A DNA stretch of 64,000 bases from Portevinia maculata (taxonomy: Eukaryota; Arthropoda; Insecta; Diptera; Syrphidae), in NCBI GenBank assembly GCA_949715645.1, contig OX454527.1, positions 45,315,803 through 45,379,802 on the forward strand, written 5' to 3'. The notes under the pieces were generated by a model, which saw only the letters and a list, made by a program, of their open reading frames with translations, did not search any database and was not told the origin of the DNA. Both the position numbers and the translations under genes were made by a program. Shown here one piece after another: positions 44,601 to 54,857 of this stretch. Within the stretch, counting starts at the first letter, position 1. Each line of letters begins with the position of its first letter.

Positions 44601-45436
44601 AATTCTTATCAACCGCTTTTTAGATGTGAAGTTATTATGTAAATTAGAAATTTTAGTAAAACTTAAATAGGCGCTGTGTCACGTCTGTCAGTTCCTTAGC
44701 ATTTGAATGACATGCAGACCTAGTTATAAGGTCCACGTTTAATTTGGTTGATTGTAAATAAAAAGATTGCTTTTATTGCTGTCTTCAAATCGCAACTCTG
44801 CTTATAAATTCAAAATCAGATTGTTATCGGCGCATCTTTGAGATAATAACATCAGAAGACTCAGTACCTACAAAGTATGTATGTACATATAAATTGCAAA
44901 AATCCAACGTTGCTTTGTGTAGTCCAATACGTAAGAGATTAAACGACATCTCATGCAACAAAAGCAATTGATACCTCTTCGAGAAGTGTTGAACGGTCTA
45001 ATAAAATGTAATGCATTAATGAAATTTGCTCCAAAACCCTACCTATAAAACTCGGACTTTTATGTATTCTCCGTAGAATAAATAAATTTAGATGCATGCA
45101 AGTAGCATCGTTTCGCATTCAGCACAAATACAGAGCTCAAAACAACCACAAAAGAATTGATAACCGAGTTAAAACCTACATATGACATCAATCAAGATCC
45201 AAAAATAAAAAGACAGTGAGAGAAACCCCCGACAATAATGTTCCAGCAGTTGTGGTACTAGATGGGTGCAGATTTGAAAAAAAAAACAAGATAGCAAGAC
45301 TAGAGCTGGACTGGCTCAGTCATTCGAGTAGGTTCCACTTGAATTTTAAATTATAATTGTAGCCATAGATCTTCACATTATTGATTAAAATTAACTAAGT
45401 ATCTCATTGGAGTCGTTGCAATGTTTGGATTATTAC

Positions 45437-45464
45437 CTTTAGACAAATGTTTTCCGCCGCTCAT
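45437..45464 (-). pseudogene. Duplicated first exon of the glutathione transferase
   Basis: Identical in coding sequence to 36474-36501: ATG, MSGGKHLSK plus one base, and the same GT donor (ggtaataa). The region upstream is also conserved. Its own downstream exon 2 is truncated, so it is either dead or acts as an alternative first exon spliced to 33984. Confidence 0.8.
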
Positions 45465-45915
45465 GTTTGATGGGTGATGTTAAACGTGGAATATGTAATT
45501 TTTGTTTGTATATTTTGAATAAAATTATAAATTGAACTTGAAGGCGTTGCACTTGTACGTTGTACCTCTGTTGCTGAAGCCAAATGAAATTAATCCGCTT
45601 CTGCACAATGGTATATATATAGGTAGTCTGTGCTCTTTGGGTGATCTGACTTCTGACAGCCAAACCACAAATACGCAGCGGTTAGATTTGATTGCATTTG
45701 GATGACACTTGTAGCTGAGAAAAAAAGCTTTTCTGAAAGCATGCAAGAGTGTGTTCGAAAAATCAGAGCCAATTTACTTTGAGGCAAATTCTGTTTCTAT
45801 TTTGTTTTTCGTTTGGGTAGAAATACGCCTCAAAACACCGTTTTCGCAAATAGTAAAGGAAATGTGTAAAAAAAAAAAAAAAAACGTTATAAAAATCTTG
45901 ATTTTCATGTCATTA

Positions 45916-46107
45916 GGCCAGTTCCACTTACACTTACAGAGCCCTTAGAGATTTTCCTCCGCTGCCTCAGCTGAAATTTTTTTATGAAGTGGAACAACAA
46001 TCTCTTGGGTGCGAGGCCAGTTCCACTTACAGAGCCCTTAGAGATTTTCCTCCGCTGCCTCAGCTGAAATTTTTTTATGAAGTGGAACAACAATCTCTTG
46101 GGTGCGA
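45916..46107. repeat. ~95-bp tandem duplication
   Basis: The block from aggccagttccactta to caatctcttgggtgcg occurs twice in a row. In unit 1 (36867-36945) only a single, shortened copy is present. Confidence 0.85.
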
Positions 46108-46299
46108 GGCATAGACATACCAGAGAATTGTATGGGCGATGAAGTCATCAAATATGGAACTATATTGTTCCTTCTAACTGATAGAGGGCCTTTAGGCATT
46201 CTAATTGCTACATGCAAACTCATACTTAAGCGGAATGCCATCAAGAAAACTAACATTAGATGGACAAGTGGTAATCATTGACCATTGACAACAGATTTG

Positions 46300-46560
46300 G
46301 CCTAAACTGGATCTGAAGCGTTCCAAGTGTTTGGTCTCTTTGAACAGACTGCACATTGGTCATCCCCGAACACTGTCTTATTGGCAAGCATGCATCAAGT
46401 CCTGGCGTCTATACCTTCTGACTTCTGCAGAAGCTGTTTGGAAAACGAGGAGGAGGACACTATTCTCCACCTTCTCTGCAGTTGCTCTGCTCTCTTTCAA
46501 AGATGTGAAGTCCATCTGGAAGCTTTCTCCTGTAATGATCTAATTAACAGTGAAAATTAA
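46300..46560 (+). mobile_element. LINE C-terminal fragment with CCHC-like tail
   Basis: Frames read DLKRSKCLVSLNRLHIGHPR and, after a shift, FCRSCLENEEEDTILHLLCS. This is the usual region downstream of RNase H in Jockey/LOA-type proteins (KR.KCLLSL...H...C..C...EE...HLLC.CP). Confidence 0.6.
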
Positions 46561-47320
46561 ACTCTTTCAAGCTATATGAAAAGGCCCAACTGCAACTGGT
46601 TCATCGAGGAAGAAAAAAGATAAGAAAACACAGTTTCCTCACATTTGAGCATCAAAAGTGGCTGAAAAAAACGATTGAAGAGGCGTATCCTAAAATGTTT
46701 TATCTGTGAGGAATCGTGTTCCACTCACAAGCTGCCCTCGCTTACGATAAATTCAAATCAGAAAACAAAATAAAAAAGTATGTATAAGCACCTGTCAAAT
46801 TTCGTTTGCTGGGCATTTTATAGCATACTTTTTGGTGTGATAGCGATGTCATACCCCTACCTCCTTTCCCGTTGGTTAGTGGTAGTTGTACAGCGTGTCC
46901 ACCATGTGGAAGGGATGGGGCAGTGGATCTGAGGTTTGTTATTTTCTTTAGTCCGATAGGCACGTTTAACAAATGTAACCCCAGTCAGAGCTCGTAGCAT
47001 GCCGTGCATGCCGTGCCTTGCAACGAGTTGCTGTTCACTGTCCCTTAGGAATTGGCTGAGCCCTGCCCGCCAGAAAGCGGCAGCTCGACTGAAATCTGGA
47101 GGTAGAATCTGGAGCTACGTGGCTTAAAAGGGAACAGGAAGAGTTGAGGAGGTAAGTTTCTGGTGAAGCTCAGCCGGGGCTCTACATAGCAACAGTGGTG
47201 TGCAAAAGTACTGGCTTATTTACTTTGCAGGTGGAGCACAACGGTGTGGGGTACAATAGTCGTCCGATTCTTTTTATTGTTTTGCTTTTTCTTCGCCAGG
47301 ATCATCGTAACCCTTACCCT
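46561..47320. other. Left flank of the LTR retrotransposon
   Basis: No supported gene. A GC-richer stretch (46840-47160) has a weak LINE-like look on the plus strand (TPVRARS..., RNWLSPARQKAAARLKSGG) but not enough to call. It ends with the target sequence ccct (47317-47320). Confidence 0.4.
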
Positions 47321-50300
47321 TGTAACAAACTCCCCCTTCCCCTCTTATTACTGGCCTCTCGTAGTAGCAATAGTAGAAGCTCGAAGTTCGACTATGGGTA
47401 CCGCCAAACAGGCCCACCACCACGGGCGCCACCTGTAACGTAACGCTACCCTCTTGGGTGCTGAATACACCTCGCCTCACTTCTACGAGATCCCTTGTGC
47501 GTTCCTCCGATGTTCGGGTATGTACCAGGATATCCGGACAGTCGCATACCTCGGGGCTGTCCGCTAGAATCGGCTGGCCCCCCCGCTTACAGGCGCTTAG
47601 GGAACAGCTGACCTCCTGGGAACACTCCAAAAGGGTGTCCGACCACTGGCTGCTAGGCACGACAACATTCCCACGCTAGCTCAACGGCGGGTGTGGATTC
47701 TTGCTGCCAGCTCGGACTGGTGTCACATTATTAACGTGCCATGTACATATCTGTCATTGCGGAAGGTTGACAGGTGTCAGTGTCATCCTTCCCTCCTCTT
47801 TCCAGCGTACGGTTGGTCTGTCGCTGCTAAGCCTCCATACAGGAGGTTGATCGCGGTGTGAACGACCGCCTTCTCCATCCGGACCTAAGAAGAGTACACC
47901 CCGGTACAAGCAGTACGATCCTGCAGCAACTCCCTGCTCCAGCTCAGCTGGAGGAGACGACGTCGGTAACCTCGAAGGGTTGGGGAGAAGAAAGATGAAA
48001 TAGTTTCTCCCCCGTGCTGGCCCACCCCGCCACGCCTGTGCGCGGACACCATGGCCGTCGCGCCGCACTATTGACGACGGCCCCTACTCCGAAAAGGGAG
48101 TAAGGTTCCCTTCACTACAGGAAAACTTTACCCCCGCATTATTGCTACTCCCTCACTCACCTTGACCCTTCATCGACCCTTACCTGAAAGATACTTTAAA
48201 CCTCCATCTTAGTCTCTCTGACTAGGATTCAAAACTAAGTACAACTGTAACATTCATTTCCCGGTTCGTTGGGATTATTTATTTCCAAAAGAAGAAAATA
48301 CTTAAGAAGAAATTGAAATATTAAGTACTATATTCTAATCTAAAGAGAGCTTAACTTATGAACAAAAGAATGTCCGATCTAGGCCTTCGATGGCTTACGT
48401 CCTTAAAATTACCTTGCACAATAGGATACTATTCTTATCTTATAAATTTAATTTAGTTCAGGCCTGCTCAGAAGGAGCTGTTCCAAAAATGAAACAAAAC
48501 CGAACGTCTGCCCGAGAGGGGCTACAATGCAATAGCGGATGCATATTCTTAAATTAAAAAAAAACAAATACACAAACTCAATATCACGCTTCAGGTCCGG
48601 AAGGGACTTAAAATTCGCTTAGGCGGAATGGACAGACTAGACAACGGTCAATACAGGTAAAAGTATTTCGGTTATACCGTAACTAAACCTAACGTATACG
48701 ACAAAAACGCAAATACACGACACGGATATTATTTGGACTACGAGTGGTGTTAATTCGACGGATAATTCTGTAACGCGGAACTCATTTACTAGAGGTAACC
48801 TCTATTCCTTTTCTAAACCTCTTCATATATATATATCTATCTATATATAGGTATTTACATATATTTCATCCGAACCGTTGAACGAAAACGTACTGAGTCA
48901 GCTCCTCGGGGCTCTGACCAATACTCGCTGGTGTTAAGCGATCGGGCTCTTCTAGCTTGGGGAGATTATAAATCTTCCTCGTCAGACAATTTCAAGGCAG
49001 GTGCGACGTTATATAATGGTTATTAAATGGTAAATGTAGTCAATTTAGCAACAATATAATGTAGTTATGCAATCGTACTTACATGGTAACTCCTCCTCGA
49101 TGTGCGCACAGCGATGAAAGTACCTGTTTTAAATCTGTCAATAGTAGAGAAATGCTAAATTTACCACTTAAAAATTATGGTCTTGCCGACGCAAAATCTT
49201 AATTAACTCTCTCGATACGAGCATGAAGCAAAATGATCCTCAATCCCTAATGCTGAGACGTAATAAACATCTCATAAGTGAGAGTGTGTGTGAGTGAGCT
49301 GGCACAAGACCCACGAACAAATGATCCGAGTGCTCTTGACTCGAGTCGACGGGTGACGACACTAACTCAACAGTTGGACGTACCGTCCTATGTCTAATCC
49401 GTTCAGGAGTCGCGATGTAGTGGTTGGAAAAGCCACCACTACTACGAACGATGATTCCTCCGAGGAATCGAATTCACAATAAAGGAAAAGTTATGCCGAG
49501 CGGGGATATAAGTTTCTATAACCTCGCACTCGCGGACGTGCGGTGAGAATATTGGCCCGAAGGTCGTTGACCTTTACCGAGTGACATGAAATTCGCCCGA
49601 GCGAATGAATTAAAAGAAATGCAATTAAAAGAACATTCTCCGTGCGAATGTGTTTGGAGAAAGAATAATGAAAAGTCACCTATATGGTGCCCACTCTACC
49701 CCACTGCTTAATGAAAACTACCCCACTATCACTGCATGCACTATAAAACTAATTTTATATAAAAAAATCACTGTAGCTGGATCGCCTAGCGCTGCTTGCT
49801 GCTGCTGGTGGTGCTGGGGCCGCTTGTGGCCGAATTAAGGGTGGGATCCCGTTGGGATCTACTAAAGCTGTGGTCTATACGACCAGAAGAATCGAGTTGG
49901 GGTGCTGTGGCCGCTTGTGGCCTAAATATAGGTGAGGTCGCTTGTGACCGAAATATCGTTGGGGTCGCGTAGACCAAAGTAGAGATGATGAGGTCGCTGT
50001 GGACCGAGTGAAATGATGAGGTCACTGTGGACCGAGAGAAATGATGAGGTCACTGTGGACCGAGAGAACCTGTGTGGAAAATTAGAAGCGCATTAGTATG
50101 CGAAGTTGCACCTCGTTCTCGAGTGGACTCGATGCTTACCTTCGACGTTGTACGTCTGGTGTCTTGAAAAATGAAAGGGATGCTGCTGATGATGCTTCGT
50201 CTACTCGCAATTTGGAGTAGTTGCGGTGGCTTCCTGCTTTTGTGGAGGTGAAAATCGTTTTCCAACTGTTCGCGTGGGGTTAAGACGGGGATACGCGTCC

Positions 50301-50896
50301 CACGTGACTGCTGCTACTCCCGAAATCTGCCTAATGTCGTGTGAAAAATAACGCTTCCTAGCGTGTGTACGGCTGCTCCTTCCTCTGGACTATTGGCCAG
50401 TCGCTTTCCCGGGTGATTCGTCGGGATTCTGCGCCGCCTATCCACGGAGAAGTCGGAATAATTCCCAAAGAAAATGTGGGTTTTGGTTTCCGCGCTTTTT
50501 AGAGAAGACTGCTGGGAGCAATTTCCTCCAATCCTCGTATGTTGTCTGGACGCTTCGTGTGGCTGCTGCCGAGATGGCTTCGGATTAGTATTGTGTATTA
50601 CCTTTAATGGATGTGCCTCCTCCAAAAGAAGAAGGGGTCCGTCCGTCCGAGTGGCTAATTGTGAAATGCCAATGGCTTCCTAGCCGTCACTGCATTTCCT
50701 CTTACTAGTTAGGTAACTGCGAGTGAGTGCATCCCATGCCTCTTAGGTGGATTTATGCGGTGTTTGCATGCGGAATTCGGTTCTCTTGCTGACGATGTTG
50801 CTGTCAGTAGGAATTCTGATGTAATCGTATTCCATTGGGGAGAATGTTGCATGCGAATGTCGTTTTCCTTTGGTAAAGGTGACATGGTTTGTTACA
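47321..50896 (-). repeat. 3' LTR (3576 bp)
   Basis: Direct repeat of 57712-61288. By eye I noticed only two differences: a 1-bp indel in a C-run near 47577 and A versus G near 50442. A minus-strand AATAAA lies at 48278-48283 and a TA-rich TATA-like tract at 48825-48850, suggesting a U3 of about 2.1 kb and a long U5. The U3 contains a 28-bp tandem motif at 49985-50067. Confidence 0.95.
49985..50067. repeat. 28-bp tandem motif in the LTR U3 (also 60377-60459)
   Basis: About three units of atgatgaggtcactgtggac followed by cgagagaa, preceded by looser gggtcgc-type variants (49800-49985, ggtcgcttgtgaccg). Such U3 arrays can act as enhancers, but this is inference. Confidence 0.75.
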
Positions 50897-51070
50897 CACC
50901 TTTAGGCTTTCCGAGACTTGCGATGGAAACCGTGAAGGAACACATAACCTGCACCTCAAACTCTATCGTGCCGAAAGTTCGAGTCTCGTGCACGGGCTGA
51001 GCTGGTCGGGCCACGTCGTGTCCTGTTCTACTCGTTTAGCCTTCCGTGTCTGTCTCTCTCGTCTTCTTTA

Positions 51071-51116
<46 letters not shown>

Positions 51117-51335
51117 TTTTATTTCTTTTTTTATAATTTTTTTTTTGTATTTTTTTTTTTCCTTTTTTTTTTCTGTTCCTATTTCAAACCATAGGTGGTC
51201 GCTCTTGTACTGGGTTAGGTTTTGGTTTCTTATGGGGACGTTGGGATGAAATTTATGTTTACTCCGGGGATAGGATGGGATAAGGGTTCTGCGATCGGTG
51301 CTTAGCCGAATCGTCGTTGGAGAAGGCTAAAGCCG
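50897..51335. other. Spacer between pol and 3' LTR with long T-run
   Basis: On the element's own strand this is a 3' region with a very long A-rich stretch (51071-51176 on the plus strand is nearly all T, with one uninterrupted run of about 40). The bases next to the LTR read aaagcctaaaggtg on the minus strand, a short and weak polypurine tract. No env-like frame. Confidence 0.7.
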
Positions 51336-54300
51336 TCATCTCCGTATGTCCTTCGAATGCACCATTCCCAGGTCATTCCCTTGGTCATCTACCAATTGGT
51401 ACAAGTTTCCAACTACCTTGGTTACTCTCGCTTTGATGAATTTGCGATTAAACTTTGCATTAATGCCTTGTGCGAAGTTACTCAGCGTATGGTTCCGCTT
51501 GTATACTTCGTCTCCTATTTTGTATCGGACCGGCTTGCTTCGAAGGTTGTACTGCTGCTCGTACTTGGCGTGCGCTTTGGCCAGCGATTCTTTGACATGC
51601 GCGTGAAGGATGTTCATCCGAGTAGACTTGGGTAAGAGTTCGATTTCGGAGTTGTTGAGTCCGTTGAGCTGTCGAAGCAACTGATAGTCGCTGCCGTGCT
51701 CCATCATGCGTTGTCCAAAGACAGCCTCATATGGCGACATGCAAGTAGCGGCGTGGATTGAGGTTCTCAACGCCCTCCCTATGGGCTGGAGTTGAGCGTC
51801 CCAAGTCGAGTGATCGTTGCCGATATAGGCTCGAATCGCGCTTAAGATCGAGCGGTTTACTCGCTCGCTCGCATTCGCCTGAGGTGCATACGCTGCTGTC
51901 CTCAGATGCTTGATGCCATAGGCATCCGTAAATTTCTCAAATTCTTTACTCACGAATTGCTTCCCGTTATCTGATAGCATCGTTTCAGGTACACCGAAGA
52001 TGGAAAAGACTTCGTCTCTCAGAAACTGTACCGCCGCCTCGGTCGTCGCTCGACGTATCGCACGAATCAAAACGAATTTGGAAAACTGATCCAGGGCGAT
52101 GATAATGTGGGTATTCCCACGCTTCGATCGAGGGTATGGTCCTAAAAAGTCAGTGTAAATGTGCTGAAACGGACGGTCTACTTCAAATCCTTTGCCCATT
52201 TCCGCGCGTAAAGTGCGGTTGGACGCCTTGGTGGACTTGCAGATTTCACACTTGCTAATAAATTCTTTCACGTGCGCTGCCATGTTGGGCCAATAAAATT
52301 GCGCTCTCAACCGATACAAGGTCTTCACTATACCTCCATGCGAGGCTTCCGGCGGACAATGAGCTGGGCGGATCAGTTGGCTGGTCAGCGCGGCTGGAAC
52401 CCAGAGCTTCCAAGGATGCTCTTCTTGTAAAGGGTTATTTGTGCTAGGTTGGATCTTCTTGTTCGCAAAATTGTTTGTGACCCGAAGATCCGGTAGCTGG
52501 TGTTTATTTTCGCCGACGCTGTCGATGATCTGACGGTATTGATCCGAATCGAAACTCGGGTCCGTCAGGTCTACATGCAGCACGTCGGTGAGCTCGCTCA
52601 ACATAGAGTCGCCGGTTCGAAGAGCCTCCACTTCGTGTACGCGTGAAAGCGCGTCTGGTACGACGTGTAAGCTTCCCTTGCGGTGCTCGATATCGAACGT
52701 ATAACCCTGGAGTTCGAGACTCCATCGCGCTAATCTTCCTTTAAGCTCTCGCCGACTCATGAGCCATTGCAAACTCGCGTGATCGGTGATAACTTTGAAT
52801 CTATATCCTTCTATGTACGGTCGAAATTTTGCGATCCCCATGATCGCTGCTAGACATTCTCTCTCTGTCACGGTATAATTTCGCTGGGCGGAGTTCAACT
52901 TGTGCGAGTAATAGAAAACTGGTCGTTCGTTTCCTTCGTCGTCTAGTTGACTCAGCACTGCTCCGATGCCTGTGGAACTTGCGTCACACGAAATTATGAA
53001 TTGACGTTTGAAGTCTGGGTTTGCCAGGACGGGTGCGCTCACTAACATTTCCTTGATGGCTTGGAAGGATGCGATTGCTTTCTCGCCGAATTGGAATTTA
53101 ATACCCTTCTTCAACGTATCCGAAAGATCTCCTGACAGTGTGGAAAAGTCTCGGACGAATCTACGATACCATCCGGCCATTCCCAGAAATCTGCGAACTT
53201 GTCGTGCAGTCTGAGGGATCGGAAATTCTCGGATGGCTTGGACCTTACTGGGGTCTACTTTCAGTACTCCGCTTCCTACGATAAAGCCTAAATACTTCAA
53301 TTCACGATAACAAAATTTGGATTTCTCCAAGTTGATGGTAAGGCCTGCTTCGCCTAATTTCTGTGCTACTCCGGACAATAGCTCGAGATGCTCCTCGAAG
53401 GAACTAGAAATGATGAGCAAATCGTCCAGATAAACGAATACTTTATGTCGCCATTCCACGGGGATGACTTGGTCCATCAGGCGGCATAAGCGCTGGGGCG
53501 CGTTGCACAACCCGAAGGGCATAACTTTGAACTGGTAAAGCGGTCTCCCTGGAACGGTAAATGCTGTCTTTTCCCTGCTTTTCTCTTCCAGCGGAATCTG
53601 CCAAAATGCGTCTTTTAGGTCTACGCTAGACATGAAATAAGTGTCTGGCAGACGGGCGAGAAGACCTTCTATGTTTTGCAGCGGATACGCATCCTTTTTA
53701 GTGACGCGATTGAGCTCGCGCACGTCCAAGCACATGCGGTGCTTATCTCCTCTCCGTACTAAGACTACGGGAGAGCTCCACGCGCTTGGGCTGATCTCAA
53801 TCACGTCCATAGAAAGCATGCGGTCCAGCTGCGCATAGAGAAGTTCCTCTACTGCTGGCGAAACTGGATAATGACGCCGTTTAATGGGGGCGGCGTCTCC
53901 GGTCTCAATCTCATGGGACATGAGGTGAGTTCGTCCTAAGCCTAGAGTGGCATAGGACGGAAATTTCTTCAGGGTATCCTCGAGGAGCTGATTCTCCTCG
54001 GGAGAAAGAGTGTGAGCGTGAGACAAGATCTCCGATTTGGGGATTGAGTCTCCGGTCATATCGATGCCGACTTTGATGCTGCTAACATCGAAAGAGTTGG
54101 ACGGCGAACTCGGTATGATGCTCGGGGCTAGGTTGAACTTCTTCCAGAAGTCGACTCCTAGAATCAACCTTTGCGCTATGGAAGGGACCACGTATAGTGT
54201 GAGGTCTTCCTCCCGGTCGATATAGGATATCTTGGTGTGCAAGATCCCAACAATATTCTGCGCTCGGCCATCGGCAGTGGTAACTACCGAAGAAAAATCT

Positions 54301-54857
54301 TTCCACGGAATGTGGTTGGCCTTTACATAGTCTACTCCCGCTCCTCCTAACACGCTAATGCAGGCGCCTGTATCTAGGAGACCTGACCAGGATCGGTCGA
54401 AAAGTGTCACGGCCGCGTACGGTCGCGGATCTCCGTCTGTACGTGGCGAAACCTGCAGAGTTGTAGCTGCTATTGCGGCGATAGACTGTCTTCTTCGTTG
54501 GTAGCGCTTCCGAACTCGGCGTATGCGGCCTGAAGTCTTGGACTTGCCGAAAATGCGAGTTCTAGCGGCTTGGTAATCGGACCATCGTTGGTCGAAGGTC
54601 TTATAATGATGACTGGGTTCCCCTGAGACGTTGGTGCTAACGACGAGAGTCTTCGCTGAAGCTGTCTCGGGTTCCGGTGGACGTTCCGAAATTGTTTGTG
54701 ACGAATCCCCGGTTGGATCGTCTGGTCTTTTACGGATGGTAATGTTGGTCGATAAGTCTGGTTGACTTACTGTTCTATAGCCGGTTTCGTGTTCTTCGAA
54801 CTGCCCTCCCCGGTACGAGAGTAGTTCGTCCTTGGGTTTTCCCGACATCTCGGACAA
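51336..54857 (-). CDS. pol: Pol polyprotein of the LTR retrotransposon (1173 aa)
   Basis: Uninterrupted frame with, in order: aspartic protease (LLDTGACISVLG, catalytic D162), reverse transcriptase (SVDLKDAFWQIPL, MPFGLCNAP, VYLDDLLII with YLDD at 476-479), RNase H (SCDASSTGIGAVLS at about 623-636, ITDHASLQWL near 690) and integrase. The integrase has an HHCC zinc site (H833, H840, C870, C873) and a DDE core (D903 in YTDFLGPYP, D963 in LSDNGKQF, E998 in QANASERVNR). The 34 residues between the second Asp and Glu agree with the D,D35E pattern. It overlaps gag by 91 nt in the -1 frame, so a -1 ribosomal frameshift or a separate start (M at 54857) is needed. It makes cDNA and integrates it. All catalytic residues that I can check are present. 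Confidence 0.95.
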   Translation of the reverse strand: MSEMSGKPKDELLSYRGGQFEEHETGYRTVSQPDLSTNITIRKRPDDPTGDSSQTISERPPEPETASAKTLVVSTNVSGEPSHHYKTFDQRWSDYQAARTRIFGKSKTSGRIRRVRKRYQRRRQSIAAIAATTLQVSPRTDGDPRPYAAVTLFDRSWSGLLDTGACISVLGGAGVDYVKANHIPWKDFSSVVTTADGRAQNIVGILHTKISYIDREEDLTLYVVPSIAQRLILGVDFWKKFNLAPSIIPSSPSNSFDVSSIKVGIDMTGDSIPKSEILSHAHTLSPEENQLLEDTLKKFPSYATLGLGRTHLMSHEIETGDAAPIKRRHYPVSPAVEELLYAQLDRMLSMDVIEISPSAWSSPVVLVRRGDKHRMCLDVRELNRVTKKDAYPLQNIEGLLARLPDTYFMSSVDLKDAFWQIPLEEKSREKTAFTVPGRPLYQFKVMPFGLCNAPQRLCRLMDQVIPVEWRHKVFVYLDDLLIISSSFEEHLELLSGVAQKLGEAGLTINLEKSKFCYRELKYLGFIVGSGVLKVDPSKVQAIREFPIPQTARQVRRFLGMAGWYRRFVRDFSTLSGDLSDTLKKGIKFQFGEKAIASFQAIKEMLVSAPVLANPDFKRQFIISCDASSTGIGAVLSQLDDEGNERPVFYYSHKLNSAQRNYTVTERECLAAIMGIAKFRPYIEGYRFKVITDHASLQWLMSRRELKGRLARWSLELQGYTFDIEHRKGSLHVVPDALSRVHEVEALRTGDSMLSELTDVLHVDLTDPSFDSDQYRQIIDSVGENKHQLPDLRVTNNFANKKIQPSTNNPLQEEHPWKLWVPAALTSQLIRPAHCPPEASHGGIVKTLYRLRAQFYWPNMAAHVKEFISKCEICKSTKASNRTLRAEMGKGFEVDRPFQHIYTDFLGPYPRSKRGNTHIIIALDQFSKFVLIRAIRRATTEAAVQFLRDEVFSIFGVPETMLSDNGKQFVSKEFEKFTDAYGIKHLRTAAYAPQANASERVNRSILSAIRAYIGNDHSTWDAQLQPIGRALRTSIHAATCMSPYEAVFGQRMMEHGSDYQLLRQLNGLNNSEIELLPKSTRMNILHAHVKESLAKAHAKYEQQYNLRSKPVRYKIGDEVYKRNHTLSNFAQGINAKFNRKFIKARVTKVVGNLYQLVDDQGNDLGMVHSKDIRR

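Larger units (their letters stand above)
40155..46275. repeat. Tandem duplication unit 2 of the glutathione transferase 5' region
   Basis: Homologous, in the same order, to 33925-37090 plus 40116-40150: truncated exon 2, intron with LINE remnant (40560-41270), RNase H remnants, exon 1 copy (45437-45464) and upstream sequence to the ...aaaactaacatta / gatggacaagtgg junction. Unit 2 is longer because of a mariner-type MITE, a fold-back element, and a second copy of the RNase H to exon-1-proximal segment (41380-42290 versus 43925-45050). The boundary between units is near 40150. Confidence 0.85.

Noticed and set aside
47754..48068. 104-codon frame in the LTR (also 58146-58460)
   Set aside because: Arg/Gly/Pro-rich reading of a GC-rich LTR segment; it occurs in both LTRs only because they are copies. 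No motif.
50889..51249. Phe-rich plus-strand frames over the T-run
   Set aside because: Pure translation of a homopolymer tract 3' of pol; not a gene.
50897..51335. Search for an env gene between pol and the 3' LTR
   Set aside because: Only about 440 bp, no open frame with signal peptide or membrane segment on the element's strand.
54767..54857. Canonical slippery heptamer in the gag-pol overlap
   Set aside because: GGGAAAA is present, but not in the X-XXY-YYZ register of the gag frame, so I do not claim it as the frameshift site.
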